6,013 nt of DNA from Candidatus Nanopelagicales bacterium. GTDB lineage: Bacteria > Actinomycetota > Actinomycetes > S36-B12. The stretch is taken from contig JAGYOB010000328.1 of NCBI GenBank assembly GCA_018399515.1, positions 1 to 6,013 on the forward strand, written 5' to 3'. Each line of letters opens with the position of its first letter. Position 1 is the stretch's first letter. Positions 1-5,955 of this stretch are shown one piece after another. The notes beneath the pieces are model-generated. The model saw only the letters and a list, made by a program, of their open reading frames with translations. It searched no databases and was not told where the DNA came from. A program made the translations under genes and the position numbers.

Positions 1-208
1 CGATGAGGGTATTGAGAATCTGGTAGTACCGGGTGGAGCTCATCTCGAACAGATCGCGGATGGCCTGCTCCTTGGCACCGGCGTACTTCCACCACTGCCG
101 CTCGAACTCCAAGACTCCTCGATCGCGCTCGGAGAGTGCTGCTTCGGCTGCCTGCGTGTCCAGCCGTGCCCGCACCGATTCCATCGTGCCTCCGCGATCG
201 ATCGTCAT
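1..208 (-). CDS. DUF3263 family protein, 3' end cut off by the window edge
   Basis: Reverse-strand translation gives a short soluble protein. The visible 69 codons contain LSERDRGVLEFERQWWKYAG, then an AIRDLF helix and SSTRYYQILNTLI, which is the conserved core of actinobacterial DUF3263 proteins. Family members are usually about 80-110 residues, so the missing part should be a short basic tail. The second half reads like a helix-turn-helix (AIRDLFEMSSTRYYQILNTLI, residues about 49-69), so DNA binding is possible, but no function is established that I know of. Two ATG starts are in frame. The outer one at 208 has GGAGGGG 13 bases upstream, rather far. The inner one at 184 has GGAGG at 193-189, only 4 bases upstream, and may be the real one. 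I list the outer extent. It lies 66 bases beyond the K+ channel gene and probably has its own promoter there. Family call is firm, start uncertain, role unknown. Confidence 0.88.
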   Translation of the reverse strand, partial: MTIDRGGTMESVRARLDTQAAEAALSERDRGVLEFERQWWKYAGAKEQAIRDLFEMSSTRYYQILNTLI

Positions 209-244
209 GTGTCCGACCAGGCCCCTCCAGGCCCTGTGACCGTC

Positions 245-274
245 ATCGTAGGGGGCGAATCCCATCGATGTCAT
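245..274 (-). promoter_or_regulatory. Candidate housekeeping-sigma promoter for the DUF3263 gene
   Basis: On the minus strand, ATGACA at 274-269 matches five of six bases of the TTGACA -35 box. After an 18-base spacer, TACGAT at 250-245 matches four of six bases of TATAAT, including the key TA...T positions. Transcription would begin near 238, giving a leader of about 30 bases to the ATG at 208 or about 54 to the ATG at 184. The -35 box begins immediately after the stop codon of the K+ channel gene. This fills most of the 66-base gap and suggests the DUF3263 gene can be transcribed separately from the five genes upstream. It rests on consensus match alone. Confidence 0.42.
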
Positions 275-1159
275 TCACCCCCTCGCAGGGCGCGTCGGAC
301 TCTCCTGCGCTGCCGTGGCCCGCTTCACCCCCAGATGGGTGCTGATCGCCTCGACCTGGGAGGTGAGGTGCTCGATGCGGTCGTGCAACGCCGCCATCAC
401 GTCTTCATCGGATCCATCGCTTGCATCACCGTCCCCCGACGCCTGTCCGGTGGCATCCCGGCGGTGCACGCGAGAGGTGACGAACGACACCAGTGCTGCT
501 GTCAACGCACCGACGGCTGCGGCTCCGGTGAACATGATCACCACGGCAATCGTTCGACCCGTCACCGTCACCGGCGTGAAGTCGCCGTACCCCACCGTGG
601 TGACGGTGACGAATGCCCACCACACCGCATCGCCGAACGAGTCGATACTCGATCCGGAAGCATCGATCTCGGCCGACAGGGTGAGCGCCGCGCCGAGGAA
701 CACCACGACGGACACCGCATACAGGGCAGCGAGACCGATCTGCTTCGCCAACCCACCGGCATCACGACCAAGCCGCAGCAGCGCATTCACCAGAAACAGA
801 ATGCGCAACGGAGGAACCAAGACTGCGATGACCAGATACCAGTTGCGGCGCAGGAAAGTCTTCTTCTGTGAATCCAGGACGAATCGGATGCCCAAGTCCG
901 TGGCGAACGCGAGGAACACGAGACCGTTGAGCAGCAATCCCTGCAGCCGATAGGTCGGGCTCAGCGACGGGCTGAATTCGAAGAGGATCGCGATGATCCA
1001 CACCAGCGTGAGCGCGAAGATCGGCACGATCGACCATCGTTCGTACATCTTCTGAGCACGTGTTTGAACAACGGCAACCGTGTGTTCGACCTTCTGCACC
1101 GTCTTGATGACCGGTCCGGGGTTCGACTGCTGACCTGAGATCGAGGACTCGTCGGGCAT
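275..1159 (-). CDS. Voltage-gated-like potassium channel, six transmembrane helices with one pore loop
   Basis: The 294-residue protein carries the K+ selectivity filter TTVGYGD at residues 187-193, between helix S5 (about 142-163) and S6 (about 202-227), with the pore helix at about 174-186. Four further hydrophobic stretches, about 43-62, 73-93, 105-117 and 118-131, fit S1-S4. It should therefore tetramerise in the inner membrane and pass K+. The S4 segment holds few regular positive charges (R119, R129, R132), so gating by voltage may be weak or absent. The cytoplasmic tail has an Asp/Gly/Ser-rich linker (about 236-253) and then a predicted coiled coil (about 253-277), a likely tetramerisation or regulatory element; no RCK/TrkA-N domain is present. 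An amphipathic stretch precedes S1 (about 17-40). Start: ATG, 15 bases after the CPBP stop, with GAGG only 2 bases upstream; translation probably relies partly on coupling. Fold and ion selectivity are secure; gating is not. Confidence 0.93.
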   Translation of the reverse strand: MPDESSISGQQSNPGPVIKTVQKVEHTVAVVQTRAQKMYERWSIVPIFALTLVWIIAILFEFSPSLSPTYRLQGLLLNGLVFLAFATDLGIRFVLDSQKKTFLRRNWYLVIAVLVPPLRILFLVNALLRLGRDAGGLAKQIGLAALYAVSVVVFLGAALTLSAEIDASGSSIDSFGDAVWWAFVTVTTVGYGDFTPVTVTGRTIAVVIMFTGAAAVGALTAALVSFVTSRVHRRDATGQASGDGDASDGSDEDVMAALHDRIEHLTSQVEAISTHLGVKRATAAQESPTRPARG

Positions 1160-1174
1160 TGCCTCAGTGTGGCA

Positions 1175-1984
1175 TCAGCCCGCACCCTGCGGTGGTTCCT
1201 CGCCATGAGAGATTCGGCGGTGTCGACGAGCGCGCGTGCGAATGATGGTCCAGGAGAAGAAGTAGCCCATCCCGTTCGTGGCCCAGTGCAGCCCCATAGG
1301 TGCCAGGACGCTGCCCGACAGCAGTCGCATCCCAGCGAAGACCACACCGGCCAACGTCGTGGTGAAGACCGAGGCGATCACGGCGAGGATCGCGCCACGT
1401 CGGCCCTGCCCGACCACGCTGCCCAAGGCCGCACTCTGCTGGTGGGTGCCGATCGACGGGAGGATGTGCCACAGCCCGAACAGCACAGCGGTGATGACCA
1501 GCGCCCAGACGATCCCGAAGCGGCGAGCCAGCATCGAGAACAGCACCGCGCGGAACGCGATTTCCTCGAACAATACGGTCCCGAAGGGCACCTCGACGAG
1601 TGCGTTGAACATCAGCTTCGGTCCGCTCAGCGCACTGACTCGCTCGTCGTGCATGGCATCGCGGCCTTTGCGGAATGTCGCGACGATGACATATCCGAGC
1701 GTGACGATGACGATGCTCGCGATCGCCCACAGCAGACCCCAGAACAGATAGCCCCAACCAAGTCCCATGTCGGTCCAGGAGTTGCCATCGAGCAATCCCA
1801 GCGCGAGCAGGAAGAACGTCCCACCCAGCGCCCACACCAGATGATGCGATTGCGGGGCCACGCGGTGGTAGAGCAGGTTGAACAGGACGAGGGTGATAAT
1901 CACCAGGACCGGCGGCCACCAGGCCAACCCGGTGACCTGGTCGGGAGCAATGATCGAGAACATCGATGAGACTCCAGCGCTCAC
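1175..1984 (-). CDS. CPBP-family intramembrane glutamic protease (CAAX protease / Abi type)
   Basis: The protein (269 residues from the outer start) is strongly hydrophobic, with about seven or eight membrane segments. All three family motifs are present in order: FEEIAFR with E140, E141 and R145; FGLWH with H173; and LHWATN with H233 and N237. These correspond to the catalytic Glu pair/Arg and the two His motifs of the Rce1/CPBP (PF02517) fold, so it is expected to be an active membrane-embedded protease. Substrates of bacterial members are mostly unknown; roles proposed for the family include peptide processing, bacteriocin self-immunity and cell-envelope control. A basic tail (RTRARRHRR, about 249-257) should face the cytoplasm. 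The outer start is GTG at 1984, overlapping the otsA stop as GTGA. An ATG at 1963 (residue 8) has GGAG 8 bases upstream and is an equally good choice. No bacteriocin or prenylation gene is nearby to suggest a substrate. Confidence 0.9.
   Translation of the reverse strand: MSAGVSSMFSIIAPDQVTGLAWWPPVLVIITLVLFNLLYHRVAPQSHHLVWALGGTFFLLALGLLDGNSWTDMGLGWGYLFWGLLWAIASIVIVTLGYVIVATFRKGRDAMHDERVSALSGPKLMFNALVEVPFGTVLFEEIAFRAVLFSMLARRFGIVWALVITAVLFGLWHILPSIGTHQQSAALGSVVGQGRRGAILAVIASVFTTTLAGVVFAGMRLLSGSVLAPMGLHWATNGMGYFFSWTIIRTRARRHRRISHGEEPPQGAG
1972..1975 (-). promoter_or_regulatory. Shine-Dalgarno GGAG favouring the inner start of the CPBP gene
   Basis: GGAG lies 8 bases before the ATG at 1963-1961. 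It sits between the GTG start at 1984 and that ATG, so it can only serve the inner start. The GTG has no visible ribosome site of its own and would depend on ribosomes terminating at the overlapping otsA stop. Using the inner start would remove seven residues before the first membrane helix. Confidence 0.45.
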
Positions 1985-3435
1985 ACAGCCGCGAGCGCGT
2001 CGAGGAAACCCTTCGCCCAGCGAGCGACGTCATGGCGGGTCAGGTGGGTGCGCATGGCCGACATCCGGCGGCGCCGATCGGCGGAAGTCGTCCCGATGGC
2101 GGTCATGATCGCCTCCTTGACCGACTCCTGCGAGAACGGGTTGACCAGCCATGCCTGCGGAAATTCCAGCGCCGCACCGGCGAACTCGCTGAGCACAAGC
2201 GACCCGTTGTCGTCGACCTGACAGGCCACGTACTCCTTCGCCACCAGGTTCATGCCGTCTCGAAACGGGGTGACCAGCATGACGTCCGCGGCGACGTAGA
2301 ACGCAACCAACTCCTCGCGCGGCAGCCCGGAATACATGTATCGAAGGGGCATTTCCCCGATTTCGCCGAGCGCACCGGCGGCGCGCCCCACCAGCAGCTC
2401 GATGTCCTCACGTAGGCGCTGATACTCCTCGACCTGTTCGCGACTCGGAGTCGCGATCTGCATCAGCACGACCGTTCCCGGGTCGAGCATCTGATCCTCG
2501 AGCAGCTCAACGAAAGCCCGTAGCCGGACATCGATGCCCTTGGTGTAATCCATCCGGTCGACCCCCAGGAGCAGGAACTTCGGGTCACCGAGCTCACTGC
2601 GGATCTCTCGCGCCCGCTGCTGCACCTCGGGTGTCGCCGCAAGTGCCGCGTAGGAGACGACATCGATGGAGATCGGGAACGCATCCACGCGCACTCGTCG
2701 GCCTCCGTCCAAATCGACCCAGCCTCCTGCATCCCGGTCGAAGGTGTTGTCGATGTCAAGGAGCAGCGAGGCGACCTCGCAGAAATTCCCCGCCCCGAAC
2801 GGTGTCTGAAATCCCACCAGATCCGCCCCGAGCATGCCTTCGATGATGCGCTGGCGCCACGGCAGTTGGAGGAACAGTTCGGCCGGGGGGAACGGAATGT
2901 GCAGATAGAACCCGATGCGCAGATCCGGACGCAGCGAGCGCAGCATCGAGGGCATCAGCAGCAACTGGTAGTCGTGCACCCACACGGTCGCGCCCTGTGC
3001 AGCGACGGCCGCTGTCCGTTCGGCGAAGAGCAGGTTCACTTCGACATAGGCGTTCCACGTATCCCGGTGGTATTCGGGAGCCACGATGCGATCGTGGAAC
3101 AGCGGCCACAGCGTCGAGTTCGAGAATCCTTCGTAATACTCCTCGACCATCTGCGTCGTGAGCGGCACATCCACGAGGTGATAGGAGCCCATCATGGACG
3201 GCGGGGTCACGGGGCGTTCGTCAGTGGCGATCCCCGACCAGCCGATCCACACCGCCTCCCGGCCGGTGAGCACGGGGGCAAGGGCAGAAACCAGTCCACC
3301 GGGTGAGCCCGACCAGGTGACCAATCCGTCGTCTTCGATCGTGGCGTCGATCGGCAGCCTGTTGGCCACGACGACGAACGAGGCTGCCCCGTCGCTTATC
3401 GACTGTCCTACTCGATCCGGCTGCATGATGCTCAC
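1981..3435 (-). CDS. otsA: Alpha,alpha-trehalose-phosphate synthase (UDP-forming), glycosyltransferase family 20
   Basis: Makes trehalose 6-phosphate from glucose 6-phosphate and a nucleotide-activated glucose (UDP-glucose classically; ADP- or GDP-glucose in some actinobacteria) in the cytosol. The 484-residue length fits a single-domain OtsA without a fused phosphatase. GT20 landmarks are intact and in order: NRLP (25-28), the SGSPGGL loop (42-48), YHRDTWNAYVEVN (122-134), VWVHDYQLLLMP (151-162) with H154/D155, LHIPFPP (178-184), GFQT (208-211), DRMDYTKG (293-300) with the sugar-nucleotide phosphate ligands R294 and K299, FRDGMNLVAKE (391-401) with D393, and LSEFAGAA (415-422) with E417. The start is GTG 7 bases after the upstream CNNM stop; an ATG three codons in (3426) is an alternative, and neither has a strong ribosome site. 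Its stop overlaps the CPBP start. No otsB is adjacent, so dephosphorylation to trehalose must be encoded elsewhere. Function is near certain; the preferred donor cannot be read from sequence. Confidence 0.97.
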   Translation of the reverse strand: MSIMQPDRVGQSISDGAASFVVVANRLPIDATIEDDGLVTWSGSPGGLVSALAPVLTGREAVWIGWSGIATDERPVTPPSMMGSYHLVDVPLTTQMVEEYYEGFSNSTLWPLFHDRIVAPEYHRDTWNAYVEVNLLFAERTAAVAAQGATVWVHDYQLLLMPSMLRSLRPDLRIGFYLHIPFPPAELFLQLPWRQRIIEGMLGADLVGFQTPFGAGNFCEVASLLLDIDNTFDRDAGGWVDLDGGRRVRVDAFPISIDVVSYAALAATPEVQQRAREIRSELGDPKFLLLGVDRMDYTKGIDVRLRAFVELLEDQMLDPGTVVLMQIATPSREQVEEYQRLREDIELLVGRAAGALGEIGEMPLRYMYSGLPREELVAFYVAADVMLVTPFRDGMNLVAKEYVACQVDDNGSLVLSEFAGAALEFPQAWLVNPFSQESVKEAIMTAIGTTSADRRRRMSAMRTHLTRHDVARWAKGFLDALAAV

Positions 3436-3442
3436 AGCCTAG

Positions 3443-4465
3443 TCAACCGGCGACTTCTCCCACGAGTTTCTCCAAGGCGTCCTCCATCATCGCGACACCC
3501 CGCAACTCGTTTCCCTCGCGGACCTGCACCATATGAACTCCACGCCGCTGCATTGTTGCCAAGACTTCCCCAAGTGAATCCCCGGCCGAAACCTGCGGCA
3601 TATCTCGAATCCAACGATGCTCGAGCGGCATACCGAGTTGCGGTTGTCCGATAGAGACAAGGTCCTTGACATGAACGTAGCCCTCCAATGATCCAATTTC
3701 AGAGACAACCGGGAATCGTGAGTAGCCCGTCCGAACGCACGCATCCTGGAGGCTGAACGGTGAGGACTCCGATGTCACCGTTACCAGTCGATCGATCGGC
3801 ACGGCAATGTCACCCGCGGATACGCCGGTGAAATCGAGCGCGCCGGTGAGTAACTCATGCTCAGATGGATCGAGGAGCCCGTGCTTGGCTGACTCTTTGA
3901 TCATGCCGGCGACTTCGTCACGCGTAAACGCTGACGCGACCTCATCGCGAACGTTCACCCGCATGATCCGGAGTACCAGATTGGCGGTGGAATTGAGGAT
4001 CCACAGAATCGGACGAAGCACTGTGGCAATGGCGAAGAGGATGGGTCCAAGGAACATAGCCGAGCGCTCGGGGCGCGCGATGGCAATGTTCTTCGGCACC
4101 ATCTCGCCGAGAACCATGTGCAGACTCACGACGATGATGAGTGACGCCGCGATCGAGGACGGGTTGACGAATGCACTCGGAATTCCCACTGCTGAGAATG
4201 CGCTTTCAAAAACTGCAGCCACCGCTGGCTTCGCCACGGCGCCCAGACCGATCGAGCACAGGGTGATCCCCAGTTGGGCACCGGCCATCATCAGCGAGAC
4301 GTTCTCCATGGCTCGCAGCGTTGTGCGCGCCGAGCGAGAACCCGAAGCAACTCTCGGTTCAATCTGCGTGCGTCGGGCGGAAATCAGTGCGAATTCCGCG
4401 CCTACGAAAAAAGCGTTTCCGACTAGGAGTAGGCCACCAATAAGCATTGCGGTACCGAAGCTCAT
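3443..4465 (-). CDS. Short CNNM/CBS membrane protein (hemolysin C/CorC family), lacking the CorC domain
   Basis: The 340-residue protein has an N-terminal CNNM (DUF21) membrane domain with hydrophobic segments at about 5-29, 57-80, 103-125 and 136-158. It contains the family signatures NAFFVGAEFALISARR (17-32) and LGEMVPKNIAIARPER (119-134). An acidic helical linker leads to a Bateman module of two CBS motifs (about 219-275 and 283-337). It ends right there, without the CorC_HlyC domain of the longer paralogue upstream. CNNM proteins are linked to Mg2+ or other divalent-cation transport or its control; CBS pairs commonly bind adenine nucleotides. The start overlaps the previous stop as ATGA and has GAGGTG at 4473-4468, a good ribosome site, so translational coupling is likely. 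The tandem arrangement suggests a heteromeric pair with its neighbour, an inference. 'Hemolysin' in family names is historical and should not be taken as function. Confidence 0.92.
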   Translation of the reverse strand: MSFGTAMLIGGLLLVGNAFFVGAEFALISARRTQIEPRVASGSRSARTTLRAMENVSLMMAGAQLGITLCSIGLGAVAKPAVAAVFESAFSAVGIPSAFVNPSSIAASLIIVVSLHMVLGEMVPKNIAIARPERSAMFLGPILFAIATVLRPILWILNSTANLVLRIMRVNVRDEVASAFTRDEVAGMIKESAKHGLLDPSEHELLTGALDFTGVSAGDIAVPIDRLVTVTSESSPFSLQDACVRTGYSRFPVVSEIGSLEGYVHVKDLVSIGQPQLGMPLEHRWIRDMPQVSAGDSLGEVLATMQRRGVHMVQVREGNELRGVAMMEDALEKLVGEVAG

Positions 4466-5832
4466 GGCACCTCACCGTCAACATCCAGGTTTTCCGCGCT
4501 CTCGACGAAACGGGCACGTACCCGGTCGATACGGCGTCCCTCCATTGCTCTCACGGTGAGAGCCACCTCACGTTCAACAGGCTCATCCGCACCGATGACC
4601 CTTGCGGAAACGATCACGACATCGCCCTCACCTGCAATGCGTCCCAGCCGCTCGACGATGAGACCACCGAGTGTCTCGCTCTGTTCTCCGGTGGGGAGCT
4701 GAACTCCCAAGATCTCGCTGGCCTCATCAGGTCGGAGCAGGCCCGACAACGTCCATCCACCCTGCTGGTCGCGCTCCATTCGACGTTCCGGTCTGTCCTG
4801 CTCATCTTGAATCTCACCGACGATTTCCTCGACAAGATCTTCGAGCGTGACAAGTCCGGCCGTCCCGCCGTACTCATCGATCACCATGGCAATCTGCGTC
4901 GACGAAGAGCGCAGCATGGACAGCAGGGGGTCCAACTCGAGTGATTCCGGCACCGTCAACACCGGTTGCATAACGCGAGCAATCGGGGTGCGATCCCGCT
5001 CATCGAGGGGGACGTGCAACACGTGCTTGTAATGGACAAGACCGATCACTTCGTCAGCATCATCGCCGATCACAGGGAACCGTGCGTGACCCGTCGCAGT
5101 AACAAGTTCCATGACATCCGCGCATGAATCATCGGCATGAACGAACCTGACACGCGGTCGAGGCGTCATGACGTCACTGGCCGCGCGCTCCCCGAACACG
5201 ATGGATCTCGTCAACAGTTGTGCGGTGGCATCATCCAGTGTTCCCTCACTGCCAGAACGGGTTACGAGAGATACCAATTCATCTGGAGTACGTGCGGATG
5301 TCAACTCCTCCTGCGGCTCAATGCCCAGTCGACGAAGGCACCAGTTTGCTGAACCGTGCAGAATACGTAGCAGCGGCCTGGCTGCGGCCGTGAACCCTCG
5401 CTGCAAACCGGCAACGGCGCGACCAACTCTTAGTGGCTCGCTGATCGCCCAGTTCTTGGGAACCAGTTCACCGAATACCGCCTGGGTTGCTGTCGCGAGG
5501 ATCAGCGCGAGAACAAGTGAGATCGGCAGTGCTGCCTGCTCAGGGATCCCGAATGCTTGCAGCGGGCCCATGAGGAGCGCACCGATAGATGGTTCTGCAA
5601 TGAAACCAACGACCAAACTCGTGATGGTGATCCCTAGTTGGGCACCCGACATCTGCGTGGACAGTGTTCGCAAGCTCTGTAGCAGGCTGCCTGACCGCCT
5701 ATCACCCTTCTCGGCCTCACGCTCCACAGTGGGTCGGTCGACGGTAACGAAACTGAACTCGGCGGCAACGAAGACAGCATTGGCCGCGATGAGCACCACA
5801 ACGAGTACAAGCAGGAGTGCGTCTGTTCCCAT
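4462..5832 (-). CDS. Full-length CNNM/CBS/CorC_HlyC protein, probable Mg2+/divalent cation transporter or regulator
   Basis: From the ATG at 5832 the protein has 456 residues, normal for the family. Domains in order: CNNM/DUF21 membrane domain with hydrophobic segments at about 3-26, 61-87, 101-123 and 137-164, including NAVFVAAEFSFV (18-29) and FGELVPKNWAISEP (120-133); a CBS pair (about 217-280 and 284-343) beginning VMTPRPRV; the hallmark IDEYGGTAGLVTLEDLVEEI (318-337); and a C-terminal CorC_HlyC domain (about 356-440). Family members such as CorB/MpfA-type proteins act in Mg2+ export or homeostasis, so a role in divalent-cation balance is likely; substrate and direction are not readable here. 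The reading frame stays open to a TTG at 5883, but the added 17 residues are hydrophilic and atypical, while the ATG stands immediately before the first helix. It is the first gene of the minus-strand run and overlaps the next by 4 bases. Confidence 0.94.
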   Translation of the reverse strand: MGTDALLLVLVVVLIAANAVFVAAEFSFVTVDRPTVEREAEKGDRRSGSLLQSLRTLSTQMSGAQLGITITSLVVGFIAEPSIGALLMGPLQAFGIPEQAALPISLVLALILATATQAVFGELVPKNWAISEPLRVGRAVAGLQRGFTAAARPLLRILHGSANWCLRRLGIEPQEELTSARTPDELVSLVTRSGSEGTLDDATAQLLTRSIVFGERAASDVMTPRPRVRFVHADDSCADVMELVTATGHARFPVIGDDADEVIGLVHYKHVLHVPLDERDRTPIARVMQPVLTVPESLELDPLLSMLRSSSTQIAMVIDEYGGTAGLVTLEDLVEEIVGEIQDEQDRPERRMERDQQGGWTLSGLLRPDEASEILGVQLPTGEQSETLGGLIVERLGRIAGEGDVVIVSARVIGADEPVEREVALTVRAMEGRRIDRVRARFVESAENLDVDGEVP

Positions 5833-5859
5833 GGTGATCCACGACGTTACTCCAAGTTG

Positions 5860-5884
5860 ACGGGCGGGCCCGTGTTGGCACAAC
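5860..5884. repeat. Two abutting short inverted repeats upstream of the first CNNM gene
   Basis: ACGGGC and GCCCGT at 5860-5873 pair perfectly around two bases (realistically five pairs with a four-base loop). Directly next to it, GTTG-GCA-CAAC at 5874-5884 is a perfect 4-base inverted repeat around three bases. They lie 28-52 bases upstream of the ATG at 5832, in the spacer shared with the tRNA gene. Their position would suit an operator or a small leader structure, but arms this short can arise by chance in GC-rich DNA. There is no T-run, so neither looks like a terminator. Confidence 0.3.
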
Positions 5885-5924
5885 CGGCAGATGGGTCACA
5901 TGGCTCCTGCAGGGCAGGTTTCGG

Positions 5925-5930
5925 TATGGT
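5925..5930 (+). promoter_or_regulatory. Weak candidate -10 box for the tRNA-Thr gene
   Basis: TATGGT matches four of six bases of TATAAT and would place transcription start near 5937, about 19 bases before the tRNA, a sensible distance for a tRNA leader. No good -35 hexamer occurs at 16-19 bases upstream, so the call is weak. Confidence 0.22.
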
Positions 5931-5955
5931 CTGAGGCCTTGCTTTCCTCACTCAC

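Larger units (their letters stand above)
275..5832 (-). other. Probable five-gene transcription unit (two CNNM genes, otsA, CPBP protease, K+ channel)
   Basis: All five genes read leftward. The junctions are a 4-base ATGA overlap (4462-4465), a 7-base gap (3436-3442), a 4-base GTGA overlap (1981-1984) and a 15-base gap (1160-1174). No room exists for internal terminators or full intergenic promoters at these junctions, and no terminator hairpin with a T-run is seen between them. A promoter is expected in 5833-5955 but none there matches consensus well. The DUF3263 gene follows after 66 bases and may join by read-through. Co-transcription is inferred from spacing only. Confidence 0.7.

Noticed and set aside
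221..236. Near-direct repeat GGCCC(C)TCCAGGCCC read as a possible terminator after the K+ channel
   Set aside because: The halves are direct rather than inverted repeats and no T-run follows on the minus strand, so no intrinsic terminator is supported.
315..953. Plus-strand open frame of 212 codons opposite the K+ channel
   Set aside because: The minus-strand frame contains the complete K+ filter and helices; the plus-strand translation shows no recognisable domain.
1169..1969. Plus-strand open frame of 266 codons opposite the CPBP gene
   Set aside because: Its translation is Asp/Glu/Arg/Gln/His-rich with no hydrophobic core or motif, the usual mirror of a GC-rich membrane-protein gene, and the opposite frame has complete catalytic motifs.
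1164..2033. Minus-strand open frame of 289 codons in another frame over the CPBP gene
   Set aside because: Arg/Gly/His/Pro-rich low-information translation; it also runs into otsA. The CPBP frame is clearly the coding one.
3807..4559. Plus-strand open frame of 250 codons opposite the CNNM pair
   Set aside because: It spans the junction of two well-supported minus-strand genes and has a Ser/Thr/Arg/Ala composition without motifs.
3443..5832. 'Hemolysin' as the function of the CNNM/CorC proteins
   Set aside because: The label derives from an old family name; the visible domains are CNNM, CBS and CorC, which point to cation homeostasis.
5168..5860. Plus-strand open frame of 230 codons opposite the long CNNM gene
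   Set aside because: Mirror of conserved CNNM/CBS coding sequence; no motif of its own and no ribosome site that I could make out.
5833..5883. Seventeen-residue N-terminal extension of the long CNNM protein from a TTG start
   Set aside because: The residues are hydrophilic and atypical for the family, the start is TTG, and the stretch overlaps the inverted repeats of the spacer; the ATG at 5832 directly precedes the first membrane helix.
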